Shown here one piece after another: positions 8,616-17,008 of a DNA stretch of 64,000 bases. The notes beneath the pieces were generated by a model. The model ran no database searches and had not been told where the DNA came from. It saw nothing but the letters and a program-made list of their open reading frames with translations. Positions within the stretch are counted from its first letter, which is position 1, and each line of letters begins with the position of its first letter. A program made the translations under genes and the position numbers. The DNA is from Streptomyces sp. NBC_00239 (lineage in GTDB: Bacteria; Actinomycetota; Actinomycetes; Streptomycetales; Streptomycetaceae), in NCBI RefSeq assembly GCF_036194065.1, contig NZ_CP108095.1, positions 4,960,001 to 5,024,000 of the forward strand, given 5' to 3'.

Positions 8616-9614
8616 CTACAAGTGGGCCTGTTCCGGGTCTGCCTCGGGGACCCGGCGGCGGCGTCGGTACTTGAGGAGGGCCCACGGGGCGCGGGCCGCC
8701 GTGACTTCGGTGCCCGCCTGCCCGGCCGCAGCCGATGCCGCCTTGGCGACCGGCAGCATGTCCTCGTTGCGCCCGGTGTCCAGGCGGTCCGCCTCCGGCC
8801 ACAGTCCCAGCGCCGCGCACACCGTCGGCAGCACCGCCATCGCCGCGGTCGCGTACCCCTCGGCCGACGGGTGGTAGGAGTCCGGCCCGAACATCTCCCG
8901 CGGGTTCGCCGCGAACTCCGGCCCCAGCAGGTCTCCCATGGAGACCGTACGGCCGCCCTGCTCGATGACGCCGATGGTCTGGGCGGCCGCCAGCTGCCGG
9001 GAGACCCGCCGGGCCACCCACCGCAGCGGCTGGTAGACCGGCTCGATCGTGCCCAGGTCGGGGCAGGTGCCCACGACCACCTCCGACCCGGCGCCCCGCA
9101 GCCGCCGTACGGCTGCCGCCAGCAGCCGCACCGACTGGGTGGGGGGCATCCGGCGGGTCACGTCGTTCGCGCCGATCATGATCACCGAGATGTCGGGGAG
9201 GAAGCCGGCGTCGTCGAGGATCAGCCGGACCTGCCGGTCGAGGTCGTCGGACATGGCACCCGACTGGGCCACGTTGCGCAGTTCCACCGGGCGCTCGGCC
9301 ACCGCCGCCAGCCCGGACGACAGGAGCGCGGCCGGGGTCTGCCGGGCCCGGTGCACGCCCAGCCCGGCGGCCGTGGAGTCGCCCAGCATGGCCAGCCGCA
9401 GCGGCTCCGCGCGGGCCGCGTCCGGCCCGGCGAACTCCGTCCCGTACCGGCCGTCGGCTCTCGGCGGGTGGGCGAGCCCCGTGCCCACGGTCCGCTTCGC
9501 CAGTTGCACCTCGGCCAGCACCAGACCGACCGTCGCCGCGCCGAGCAGACCGATGCCGCCCCCGCCGTACGCCGCGCCGGCCGCGATCCGGCGCGCCGTC
9601 CTCGCCCGTGACAC
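8616..9614 (-). CDS. SGNH/GDSL-type hydrolase with N-terminal membrane segment
   Basis: A 332-residue protein. Near the N-terminus a glycine/alanine-rich hydrophobic stretch (AAYGGGGIGLLGAATVGLVL) looks like a membrane anchor or signal. The SGNH blocks are visible: the nucleophile in LAMLGDSTAAGLG, the asparagine block in MIGANDVTR, and the terminal Asp/His block in PDSYHPSAEGY. Such enzymes are extracellular esterases or lipases acting on lipids or acylated sugars. The GTG at 9614 has GAGGAGG about 9 bases upstream and is favoured over an ATG at 9650. It is divergent from cystathionine beta-synthase. Confidence 0.88.
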   Translation of the reverse strand: MSRARTARRIAAGAAYGGGGIGLLGAATVGLVLAEVQLAKRTVGTGLAHPPRADGRYGTEFAGPDAARAEPLRLAMLGDSTAAGLGVHRARQTPAALLSSGLAAVAERPVELRNVAQSGAMSDDLDRQVRLILDDAGFLPDISVIMIGANDVTRRMPPTQSVRLLAAAVRRLRGAGSEVVVGTCPDLGTIEPVYQPLRWVARRVSRQLAAAQTIGVIEQGGRTVSMGDLLGPEFAANPREMFGPDSYHPSAEGYATAAMAVLPTVCAALGLWPEADRLDTGRNEDMLPVAKAASAAAGQAGTEVTAARAPWALLKYRRRRRVPEADPEQAHL

Positions 9615-9756
9615 CTTCAGCCACCTCCTCGTCGCGACCCGGCCGTCCAAGGGTTCACACGCACGTACCTGCCCCGTACTGCCGGTCGGTCAATCGCTTT
9701 CCGCATACTCTGGCGGTCCCTCCCGGAGAACCCGTGGAGTCCCCTCCTTGGAGAAC

Positions 9757-11142
9757 ATGGTGCATTTCCACGACTCGATGATCAGCCTCGTCGGCAACAC
9801 CCCGCTGGTGAAGCTCAACCACGTGACCGAAGGTATCCAGGCGACCGTCCTGGCCAAGGTCGAGTACTTCAACCCGGGCGGCTCCGTGAAGGACCGCATC
9901 GCCGTGCGCATGATCGAGGCGGCCGAGCAGAGCGGTGCGCTCAAGCCCGGCGGCACGATCGTCGAGCCCACCAGCGGCAACACGGGTGTCGGCCTGGCGA
10001 TCGTGGCCCAGCAGAAGGGCTACAAGTGCATCTTCGTCTGCCCTGACAAGGTGTCCATGGACAAGATCAACGTGATGCGCGCGTACGGCGCCGAGGTCGT
10101 GGTCTGCCCGACGGCCGTCGACCCCGAGCACCCGGACTCGTACTACAACGTGTCCGACCGCCTCGCGCGCGAGCCCGGCGCCTGGAAGCCCGACCAGTAC
10201 AGCAACCCGAACAACCCCCGTTCGCACTACGAGACCACCGGTCCGGAGCTGTGGGAGCAGACGGAGGGGAAGATCACCCACTTCGTCGCCGGCGTCGGCA
10301 CCGGCGGCACCATCTCCGGCACCGGCAACTACCTCAAGGAGGTCTCCGGCGGCGCGGTCAAGGTCATCGGCGCGGACCCGGAGGGCTCGGTCTACTCCGG
10401 CGGCTCCGGCCGTCCGTACCTGGTCGAGGGCGTCGGCGAGGACTTCTGGCCCACCGCCTACGACCCCAACGTCACGGACGAGATCATCGCGGTGTCCGAC
10501 AAGGACTCCTTCCAGATGACCCGCCGCCTCGCCAAGGAGGAGGGCCTCCTCGTCGGCGGCTCCTGCGGCATGGCCGTCGTGGCCGCGCTGCGCGCCGCCG
10601 AGGGCCTGGGCCCCGACGACGTGGTCGTGGTGCTGCTCCCGGACAGCGGCCGCGGCTACCTCAGCAAGATCTTCAGCGACGAGTGGATGGCCGGGCACGG
10701 CTTCCTGGAGGAGGCGGGCCCCGCGGCGCGCGTCAAGGACGTGCTCGCGGACAAGGCGGGCGCCATGCCCTCCCTCGTCCACATGCACCCGGAGGAGACC
10801 GTCGGCGAGGCCATCGAGGTGCTGCGCGAGTACGGCGTCTCCCAGATGCCCGTCGTCAAGCCGGGCGCCGGCCACCCCGACGTGATGGCGGCCGAGGTCA
10901 TCGGCTCCGTCGTCGAGAAGGAGCTGCTGGCGGCCCTGTTCGCGAAGAGCGCCGCGCTGAGCGACCCGCTGGAGAAGCACATGAGCGCGCCGCTGCCGCA
11001 GGTCGGCTCCGGCGAGCCGGTGGCCGACCTGATGGCCGCGCTGGGCCAGGCCGACGCGGCGATCGTGCTGGTCGAGGGCAAGCCGACCGGTGTGGTCAGC
11101 CGCCAGGACCTGCTGGCGTTCCTCGCGCGCACCGCGAAGTAG
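9757..11142 (+). CDS. cbs: Cystathionine beta-synthase (PLP domain plus CBS-domain pair)
   Basis: A 461-residue protein: a fold-type II PLP domain (about 1-320) followed by two CBS motifs (about 335-455). The Schiff-base lysine is K45 in NPGGSVKDRIAV, and TSGNTG forms the phosphate or substrate loop. The enzyme joins serine (or O-acetylserine) with homocysteine to give cystathionine for transsulfuration; the C-terminal CBS pair usually senses adenosyl ligands. Start could be ATG 9757 or the next codon, GTG 9760. GGAG is only 3 bases from the ATG but 6 from the GTG, so the GTG may be real. Opening HFHDSMISLVGNTPLVKL is family-typical. Confidence 0.93.
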   Translation: MVHFHDSMISLVGNTPLVKLNHVTEGIQATVLAKVEYFNPGGSVKDRIAVRMIEAAEQSGALKPGGTIVEPTSGNTGVGLAIVAQQKGYKCIFVCPDKVSMDKINVMRAYGAEVVVCPTAVDPEHPDSYYNVSDRLAREPGAWKPDQYSNPNNPRSHYETTGPELWEQTEGKITHFVAGVGTGGTISGTGNYLKEVSGGAVKVIGADPEGSVYSGGSGRPYLVEGVGEDFWPTAYDPNVTDEIIAVSDKDSFQMTRRLAKEEGLLVGGSCGMAVVAALRAAEGLGPDDVVVVLLPDSGRGYLSKIFSDEWMAGHGFLEEAGPAARVKDVLADKAGAMPSLVHMHPEETVGEAIEVLREYGVSQMPVVKPGAGHPDVMAAEVIGSVVEKELLAALFAKSAALSDPLEKHMSAPLPQVGSGEPVADLMAALGQADAAIVLVEGKPTGVVSRQDLLAFLARTAK

Positions 11143-11623
11143 CGCACCGCGAAGTGAGGTAGGGCGGGGCGCGGGCCGGCCCGGGCGGCGGGGGGCCGGC
11201 GGGCCGGGCCGGCCGCGTCCGCCGCGGGCGGCCCCGCCACCCCGCGCGGGCGAGCGGGGCGTTCGGGCTTCGCGCAATCGGTACGGGCGCGACACGTGAC
11301 GGCAGCACCGCCTTAACAAGGCTCCGGCACAGTGGTGGTCGTCGGCAGGGAAGGACCGGGGCTCGCGAGAGCGCCGGGCGGACCCGGCCGGCACCACCGA
11401 ACGGCGTCACGTGCCTCCGGAGCGGCTCCCGGACCCCGGCGACGCCATGGACGCGGACCACCGGCCCTGACCCGGCCCGTGTCCTTCGCGGGGACCGCCG
11501 TCGTCCCGCCCCCCGGGCAACCGGGGGTGCGGCGGTCCCCGCGACCACCCCTCCGCCCCGCCCGCCGCCCTCTCGCCCCGAGGAACCCGCGGGTCAGGGC
11601 CCCGTCAGCCCCCGTCAGCCCGG
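11143..11623. other. Intergenic region with extensive GC hairpins
   Basis: About 480 bases without a credible gene. The first 100 bases are a dense run of CCGG/GGCC words that can fold in many ways; a clear long hairpin lies at 11487-11543. Both flanking genes converge on this stretch. Confidence 0.5.
11487..11543. terminator. Long compound hairpin between convergent genes
   Basis: The outer arms CGCGGGGACCGCCG (11487-11500) and their reverse complement (11530-11543) pair perfectly over 14 bases. An inner CCCCCGG/CCGGGGG stem (11510-11516 with 11521-11527) closes on a GCAA tetraloop. It is a good terminator candidate for cystathionine beta-synthase and the leftward membrane protein. Confidence 0.7.
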
Positions 11624-12061
11624 TCAGTCCCACTCGGACGCGGTCCGGCCGCGGCCGAGCCGGTTGCGGGCGCTGTGCGCGAAGTTCACCCCGAGGATGC
11701 CGCCCCAGCTGATCAGAAGTCCGGTCAGCCCGCCGCTGCCGGCGCCGATGGCGGACAGCGGGATCGCCAGCACCAGGCTGACGAGCCCGAAGCCGTACTT
11801 CTCGCCGAAGGCCGCCGCCGCGGCCTGCCCGGACCCGGGTCCGGCCCCGCGTGCGGCCGCCGTGCGCTGCTCGGCCAGCCGCCGCCGCACGTGGGTGTCG
11901 AGGGAGCCGTCCAGCCGGGCCTCCACCTTCGCGAGGAACGACTCCACGAGGGCGGGTTCGTACTCCGGCCCGAGCTCGCGGCGGGCCGCCAGCGTCGCGT
12001 CGAGCTCCTTGCGGAGCTCCGGATCGTTCACGAGCCCCGAGGCGGGCGTCTGAGCGTTCAT
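11624..12061 (-). CDS. Small hypothetical membrane protein
   Basis: A 145-residue protein beginning MNAQTPASGLVNDPEL. The first half is polar and helical (KELDATLAARRELGPEYEPALVES style, with KVEARLD following), and residues about 95-130 hold two short hydrophobic segments (GLVSLVLAIPLSAIGA; LTGLLISWGGILGVNFA). This arrangement, a soluble N-terminus ahead of a membrane hairpin, is common among uncharacterised actinobacterial proteins. The start at ATG 12061 has only a weak GGAAGG directly adjacent. Function unknown. Confidence 0.65.
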   Translation of the reverse strand: MNAQTPASGLVNDPELRKELDATLAARRELGPEYEPALVESFLAKVEARLDGSLDTHVRRRLAEQRTAAARGAGPGSGQAAAAAFGEKYGFGLVSLVLAIPLSAIGAGSGGLTGLLISWGGILGVNFAHSARNRLGRGRTASEWD

Positions 12062-12224
12062 GCCTTCCACGGTAGGGACGGAAGGCGGCCGGGACGGTAG
12101 GGCTAGCCCCCGGAAAACCCCCATCCCGGACCCTGAGCCGTCCTGGGGGTGCGCCGGAAGTCGGCCGCCCGCTCTGCGCCGGTCCGGGAAGTGGTCGCCG
12201 CTTGCCGTCCTGCATAGATGCATG

Positions 12225-12242
12225 CAGTCTGCTGCCAGACTG
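12225..12242. promoter_or_regulatory. Perfect inverted repeat upstream of the RpiR-type regulator
   Basis: CAGTCTG-CTGC-CAGACTG, two perfect 7-base arms with a 4-base spacer, centred about 42 bases before the regulator start. It is followed by a run of GGAC units (12247-12262). Its size and position suit an operator, possibly for autoregulation. Confidence 0.5.
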
Positions 12243-12274
12243 AATGGATGGACGGACGGACGGAGGGGGACGGG

Positions 12275-13126
12275 ATGAGCGACGGGACGAGCGACAGCCC
12301 GGCCGCGCGGCTGCAGAAGCTTTTCGAAGGGCACCGGCTGACGCCGACCCAGCGCCGGATCGCGCACTGCATGGTGCGCGGCGCCGCCGACGTGCCGTTC
12401 CTGTCGAGCGTGGAGCTCGCCGAGCTGGCCGGGGTGAGCCAGCCCTCGGTGACGCGGTTCGCGGTCGCCCTCGGCTTCGACGGGTACCCGGCGCTCCGCC
12501 GCCACCTGCGGGAGGTAGCCCCCGCCGGACCCCGTCCCGCCCCGGGCGACACGTTCAACTCCTACCAGCAGGCCGTGCAGGCCGAGATCGACAACCTGCG
12601 CCACCTGTCCGCGCTGCTCGCCGACCCGGCGCCGGTGGCCGAGGCCGGCCGGCTGCTGGCCGCGTCCCGGCCGCTGCCCGTGCTGGGGCTGCGCGCCGCG
12701 TCCTCGCAGGCGCGCGGCTTCGCGTACTTCGCGGCGAAGGTGCACCCGGACGTACGGCTGCTCGACGAGGGCGGCTCGATGCTCACCGACCGGATCGACG
12801 CGGCCCGCTCCGCCGGGGCGAGCGCGCTGCTCTGCTTCGCGCTGCCGCGCCACCCGCGGGAGGTCGTGGAGGCGCTCGAGTACTCCCGCTCGGCGGGCCT
12901 GACCGTGGTCACGGTCGCCGACTCCGCCTTCGCCCCGGTGGCCCGCCACTCGGACCTGCTGATCCCCGCCCCGGTGGGCACCGGCCTGGCCTTCGACACG
13001 GCCTGCGCCCCGATGCTGCTGGGCCGGGTCCTCCTCGAATCCATGGCCGACGCCCTCCCCGACGCCCAGTCCAGGCTCGAGGCCTTCGACTCTGCGGCGG
13101 CCGCCCGGGGCCTGTTCGTGGAGTGA
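12275..13126 (+). CDS. MurR/RpiR family transcriptional regulator
   Basis: A 283-residue regulator. The N-terminal winged-helix part (about 10-85) contains LTPTQRRIAHCMV and LAELAGVSQPSVTRFAVALG, the recognition region of the HTH_6/RpiR family. The C-terminal SIS (sugar isomerase) domain (about 115-265) shows LPVLGLRAASSQARGFAYF and LLCFALPRHPREVVEALEY. SIS domains in this family bind phosphosugars or related metabolites. It stands upstream of the hut region, divergent from a small membrane protein, so local or hut control is plausible but unproven. ATG 12275 follows a GGAGGGGG-type site; an upstream frame is ignored. Confidence 0.88.
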   Translation: MSDGTSDSPAARLQKLFEGHRLTPTQRRIAHCMVRGAADVPFLSSVELAELAGVSQPSVTRFAVALGFDGYPALRRHLREVAPAGPRPAPGDTFNSYQQAVQAEIDNLRHLSALLADPAPVAEAGRLLAASRPLPVLGLRAASSQARGFAYFAAKVHPDVRLLDEGGSMLTDRIDAARSAGASALLCFALPRHPREVVEALEYSRSAGLTVVTVADSAFAPVARHSDLLIPAPVGTGLAFDTACAPMLLGRVLLESMADALPDAQSRLEAFDSAAAARGLFVE

Positions 13127-13170
13127 TCACCCCCGCGGGTGAACGGGCGGCGGAGTACCCGTGCCGGGCC

Positions 13171-13176
13171 TAGGCT
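13171..13176 (+). promoter_or_regulatory. Candidate -10 box giving a leaderless toxin-antitoxin transcript
   Basis: TAGGCT ends 6 bases before the ATG at 13183 and no ribosome site is present. This spacing places transcription start at the start codon, the pattern of leaderless genes in Streptomyces. Confidence 0.5.
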
Positions 13177-13182
13177 CGCCGC

Positions 13183-13443
13183 ATGACCCCAGCCGAGGAC
13201 TACGAGAACCTCCGCCGGATGCTCGACCGGCTCCCCCCGGAGCAGCTGCGCGATCTGCGCGCATTTGCCGAGACCCAGCCGCGAATGGCTCGGTATCTGG
13301 ACGAAGAGCCGGACCTCGCGCCCGCGATCGAGCGCCCAGGCTTCGCCGCCTTCGTGGGCATGGGCCGGTCGGGCCACACCGACACCGCCCGCCGCCATCG
13401 TCAGGTCATCCAGCACCGGGCCGACGAGGACGAAGCCCGGTGA
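13183..13443 (+). CDS. Putative antitoxin of a PIN-domain toxin-antitoxin pair
   Basis: An 86-residue helical, charged protein (MTPAEDYENLRRMLDRL; PPEQLRDLRAFAETQPRM). I do not recognise its family by sequence. Its role is inferred from position: its TGA overlaps by GTGA with a following reading frame that encodes a PIN-domain (VapC-like) ribonuclease, the usual tight coupling of antitoxin to toxin. No ribosome site is seen, and TAGGCT 6 bases upstream suggests a leaderless message. Confidence 0.65.
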   Translation: MTPAEDYENLRRMLDRLPPEQLRDLRAFAETQPRMARYLDEEPDLAPAIERPGFAAFVGMGRSGHTDTARRHRQVIQHRADEDEAR

Positions 13444-13855
13444 GGCCGCTGCCGCTGGACACCGGGGTCCTTACGCGATCGCGGACGAGGACGACGACGA
13501 CCATGTCCAGTGCGTCGAGCTCGTCTCCCAGTGGCGGGGCAGGCTCCTCGTCCCGACTCCGGTGGTCTTCGAGGCCGCCCAGCTGATCGAGCGGCGGCTC
13601 GGAGCAGATGACGAGGCGGTGTTCCTCGACCTGTTCTCGGTCCGCACCCTCGAGTTGGTCGACCTCACCCCCGACGACTTCACGAGGGTCGCCGAACTCG
13701 TGCGCAAGTACAGCGACTTCCCGCTCGGCACGGTCGACGCCTCCGTCGTCGCAGTGGCCGAGAGCCTCGGGCTGTCAGGGCTGGTGACGTTGGACCGGCG
13801 GCACTTTTCCGCGGTGCAGCCCAAGCACAGGCCGTCCTTCGAACTGGTGCCGTGA
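13440..13855 (+). pseudogene. PIN-domain (VapC-like) toxin gene with a 1-base frameshift near its 5' end
   Basis: Reading from the GTG at 13440 gives VRPLPLDTGVL and then goes out of frame. Reading the -1 frame from base 13472 gives YAIADEDDDDHVQCVELV and a full PIN domain to the stop at 13855, including the late acidic motif FPLGTVDASVVAVAESLG. Joined, these make a standard VapC of about 138 residues whose first catalytic aspartate (LDTGVLYAIAD) lies before the break. A single missing base around 13470-13472 explains everything. The downstream piece alone lacks that aspartate and has no good start, so the toxin is probably dead, unless the base is a sequencing error. Confidence 0.75.
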
Positions 13856-13859
13856 GGCC

Positions 13860-15218
13860 CTAAGGCTCCAGCAGGGCGTCGGCGTGGTTGCCGCCCGCCT
13901 CTGCCACCAGGTCCGACAGCCGCTGGGCGGGGCGGACCAGGGTGAAGCGGACGCCGTCCGGAGCGAGCCGGAAGCCGTGTACGGCGGGGCGGGGCAGGCT
14001 GTTGTAGCCGTAGTGGGCCGTGAAGAAGTACGCGCCGGTGTCCGGGGCCACGACGAGGTCGCCGGGGTTCAGGAGCGGCAGCGGGCGGTTCTCCGCGAGC
14101 AGGTCGCCGGCGAAGCAGGCCGGGCCGGCGACGTCCTGGGCGACGGCCGGTTCCCCGGCCCGGGGCCGGCCCTTGGCGTCGTACGCGAGGATCCGCAGCG
14201 GCCAGGAGCCCGGTGCGTAGACCGTACGGGTGGCCACCTGCACGCCGGCGTGGGTGAGGGCGATCGGGCGGGTCCCGGAGCTCTTGGTGTACTCGACGCG
14301 GGCCACCAGCAGGCCGTGTTTGGCGAGCAGGGCCCGCCCGAACTCGGTGACCAGCCCGTACCGCCCCGCGAAGAGGCCCGGGACGGCCTCCCGGAGCACC
14401 TCGACGTACTCCGCGAAGGTGGGCGTCTCGCGGTCGGAGCCGAAGTTCACGGGCAGTCCGCCGCCGATGTCGAGGGTGTCGACCTGCTGCCGTCCGGCGG
14501 CCGCGTTGATCTCCTCGGCCAGTTCGTACAGCTCCCGCACCCCCCGCGCGCTCAGCGCGAGCGGCACCCCCTGGGAGCCGGAGTGGGTGTGCAGCCGGGT
14601 CAGCCACGGCCGCTCGGCGTACGCGGCGACCACCCGGGCCCGGGCGCCCTCGTCGCGCAGCGCGAAGCCGAACTTCGAGGTCGCGGTCGCGGTGGAGGTG
14701 GAGCCGATCGAGCCCGCCCCGATCTGCGGATTGACCCGCAGGCCGAGCGGGGAGCGGCTCTGCGCGGAGGCCATCAGCGCGTCGATCCGGGCGAGCTCCT
14801 GCGCGTTGTCGGCGTTGACGGCGATGCCCAGGGCGAGCGCCTCGCGCAGTTCGGCCGTGGTCTTGGCGGGGGAGTCCAGCACCGTCCGGTCCGGGGCCAC
14901 GCCGGCCGCCCGGGCCAGTGCCAGCTCGCCGGGGCTGGCCGTCTCGCAGCCGAGGCCCGCCCGCGACAGCAGCCGCAGCACCGCCACCAGCGGGGCGGCC
15001 TTCACCGCGAAGGTGTGCAGGACCGGGGTGCCGGCCGGCAGCGCGGCCGCGAAGGCGGCGTGCAGCGCGGCGGCGGACGCTTCGATTCCGGCGGCGTCGA
15101 GCAGGCACACCAGCGGGTCCGCGCCATCCGCGCCGCCCACCAGGCCCTGCTCGACGGCGGCCCGTACGGCCAGGTCGCGGCGGTCTGCGATGCCTGCGGT
15201 CGGTTCGTCGTCGGCCAT
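13860..15218 (-). CDS. PLP-dependent decarboxylase, diaminopimelate/ornithine decarboxylase family (fold type III)
   Basis: A 452-residue enzyme with the alanine-racemase-like barrel followed by a C-terminal beta domain. The PLP lysine is in [19 protein letters not shown], the HSGSQG segment, the glycine loop [15 protein letters not shown] and the late substrate region (GACYE replaced here by GPACFAGD) follow the LysA order. It is likely a decarboxylase or related enzyme of a diamino or basic amino acid. The usual LysA substrate motif is altered, so I would not call it lysA. No clear ribosome site precedes the ATG. It lies back to back with hutU, sharing a 100-base promoter region. Confidence 0.8.
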   Translation of the reverse strand: MADDEPTAGIADRRDLAVRAAVEQGLVGGADGADPLVCLLDAAGIEASAAALHAAFAAALPAGTPVLHTFAVKAAPLVAVLRLLSRAGLGCETASPGELALARAAGVAPDRTVLDSPAKTTAELREALALGIAVNADNAQELARIDALMASAQSRSPLGLRVNPQIGAGSIGSTSTATATSKFGFALRDEGARARVVAAYAERPWLTRLHTHSGSQGVPLALSARGVRELYELAEEINAAAGRQQVDTLDIGGGLPVNFGSDRETPTFAEYVEVLREAVPGLFAGRYGLVTEFGRALLAKHGLLVARVEYTKSSGTRPIALTHAGVQVATRTVYAPGSWPLRILAYDAKGRPRAGEPAVAQDVAGPACFAGDLLAENRPLPLLNPGDLVVAPDTGAYFFTAHYGYNSLPRPAVHGFRLAPDGVRFTLVRPAQRLSDLVAEAGGNHADALLEP

Positions 15219-15257
15219 GTCCGCAAGCCAATCATCCGGCGGGGCCGCCCGCAGCCG

Positions 15258-15286
15258 TTGACTACTTCTATTCAGCAGGTAAGGAT
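15258..15286 (+). promoter_or_regulatory. Candidate hutU promoter
   Basis: TTGACT at 15258-15263 and AAGGAT at 15281-15286 are spaced by 17 bases, close to the vegetative consensus. This would give a leader of about 30 bases before the ATG. Confidence 0.5.
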
Positions 15287-15294
15287 GTGAATAG
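15268..15294. promoter_or_regulatory. Inverted repeat overlapping the hutU promoter
   Basis: CTATTCA (15268-15274) and TGAATAG (15288-15294) are perfect reverse complements separated by 13 bases. The right arm sits immediately after the -10 candidate and the left arm lies between -35 and -10, so a protein bound here would block RNA polymerase. Candidate hut operator. Confidence 0.5.
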
Positions 15295-15322
15295 ATTGAC
15301 CAACATCGGAGGAGGCAACGCC

Positions 15323-17008
15323 ATGTCAGGACCCCGCCCCGTACGTGCTGCGCGCGGCACCGAGCTCAGCACCCTGGGATGGCAGCAGGAAGCCGCCCTC
15401 CGGATGCTCCAGAACAACCTCGACCCCGAGGTCGCCGAGCACCCCGACAAGCTCGTCGTCTACGGCGGCACCGGCAAGGCCGCCCGCGACTGGCGCTCGT
15501 ACGACGCGATGGTCCGCACCCTGCAGACGCTCAAGCAGGACGAGACCATGCTGGTCCAGTCCGGCCGCCCGGTCGGCGTGATGCAGACCCACGAGTGGGC
15601 CCCCCGCGTCCTGCTCGCCAACTCCAACCTGGTGGGCGACTGGGCCAACTGGGAGGAGTTCCGCCGCCTGGAGCAGCTCGGCCTGACCATGTACGGCCAG
15701 ATGACCGCCGGTTCGTGGATCTACATCGGCACCCAGGGCATCCTCCAGGGCACCTACGAGACCTTCGCCGCGGTCGCCGCGAAGCTGCATTCGATCGGAA
15801 AGGGAGGGGTCAACGGGACCCTCGCCGGCACCATCACCCTCACCGCCGGCCTCGGCGGCATGGGCGGCGCCCAGCCGCTGGCCGTGACGATGAACGACGG
15901 CGTCGCCATCTGCATCGACGTCGACCCGCGCGCCATCGAGCGCCGCATCGAGCACCGCTACCTGGACGTCAAGGCCGACAACCTCCGCCACGCGCTCCAG
16001 CTCGCCGTCGAGGCCCGCGACGCCCGCAAGCCGCTCTCCATCGGCCTGCTCGGCAACGCCGCCGACCTCCTCCCGCAGATGCTCGCGGAGGGCGCCCCGA
16101 TCGACATCGTCACCGACCAGACGAGCGCTCACGACCCGCTCGCCTACCTGCCGACCGGCGTCGACTTCGAGGACATGGCCTCCTACGCGGCCAAGGACCC
16201 GGCGGGCTTCACCACCCGCGCCCGCGAGTCCATGGCCAAGCACGTCGAGGCCATGGTCGGCTTCATGGACGCCGGCGCCGAGGTCTTCGACTACGGCAAC
16301 TCCATCCGCGGCGAGGCACAGCTGGCCGGCTACGACCGCGCCTTCGCCTTCCCCGGCTTCGTCCCCGCCTACATCCGCCCGCTGTTCTGCGAGGGCAAGG
16401 GCCCCTTCCGCTGGGCCGCCCTCTCCGGCGAGGCCTCGGACATCCACAAGACCGACAAGGCGATGCTCGAACTCTTCCCGGAGAACGAGTCCCTGCACCG
16501 CTGGATCAAGATGGCCGGCGAGCGCGTCCACTTCCAGGGCCTGCCCGCCCGCATCTGCTGGCTCGGCTACGGCGAGCGCGACAAGGCCGGCGAGCGCTTC
16601 AACGAGATGGTCGCCGACGGCACCCTCGCCGCCCCGCTCGTCATCGGCCGCGACCACCTCGACTGCGGCTCCGTCGCCTCCCCGTACCGCGAGACCGAGG
16701 CCATGCTCGACGGCTCCGACGCGATCGCCGACTGGCCGCTGCTGAACGCGATGGTGAACGTCGCCTCCGGCGCGTCCTGGGTCTCGCTCCACCACGGCGG
16801 CGGCGTCGGCATGGGCCGCTCGATCCACGCCGGTCAGGTCACCGTCGCCGACGGCACGGCGCTCGCGGGCGAGAAGATCCGGCGCGTGCTGACGAACGAC
16901 CCGGGCATGGGAGTCATCCGGCACGTCGACGCCGGTTACGACATCGCGGAGTCCGTGGCGGACGAGCGTGGCGTGCGGGTCCCGATGCGCGAGGGTGACA
17001 CCGCGTGA
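15323..17008 (+). CDS. hutU: Urocanate hydratase (urocanase)
   Basis: A 561-residue enzyme of standard length for the family. It contains the urocanase signature [14 protein letters not shown] with the active-site cysteine at about residue 412, the NAD-binding glycine loop ([16 protein letters not shown]), and the late [18 protein letters not shown] block. It converts urocanate to 4-imidazolone-5-propionate, the second step of histidine breakdown. GGAGGAGG stands ahead of the ATG. It is the first gene of the hut operon here; histidine ammonia-lyase (hutH) is not in the window. The stop overlaps the next start as GTGA. Confidence 0.95.
   Translation: MSGPRPVRAARGTELSTLGWQQEAALRMLQNNLDPEVAEHPDKLVVYGGTGKAARDWRSYDAMVRTLQTLKQDETMLVQSGRPVGVMQTHEWAPRVLLANSNLVGDWANWEEFRRLEQLGLTMYGQMTAGSWIYIGTQGILQGTYETFAAVAAKLHSIGKGGVNGTLAGTITLTAGLGGMGGAQPLAVTMNDGVAICIDVDPRAIERRIEHRYLDVKADNLRHALQLAVEARDARKPLSIGLLGNAADLLPQMLAEGAPIDIVTDQTSAHDPLAYLPTGVDFEDMASYAAKDPAGFTTRARESMAKHVEAMVGFMDAGAEVFDYGNSIRGEAQLAGYDRAFAFPGFVPAYIRPLFCEGKGPFRWAALSGEASDIHKTDKAMLELFPENESLHRWIKMAGERVHFQGLPARICWLGYGERDKAGERFNEMVADGTLAAPLVIGRDHLDCGSVASPYRETEAMLDGSDAIADWPLLNAMVNVASGASWVSLHHGGGVGMGRSIHAGQVTVADGTALAGEKIRRVLTNDPGMGVIRHVDAGYDIAESVADERGVRVPMREGDTA

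Noticed and set aside
11160..11260. Small plus-strand gene in the CCGG-rich stretch after cystathionine beta-synthase
   Set aside because: Codes only low-complexity Arg/Gly/Pro, lacks a ribosome site, and the DNA folds as hairpins.
13440..13586. Programmed -1 frameshift to make the PIN toxin
   Set aside because: No slippery heptamer (X XXY YYZ) at the break; a base deletion is simpler.
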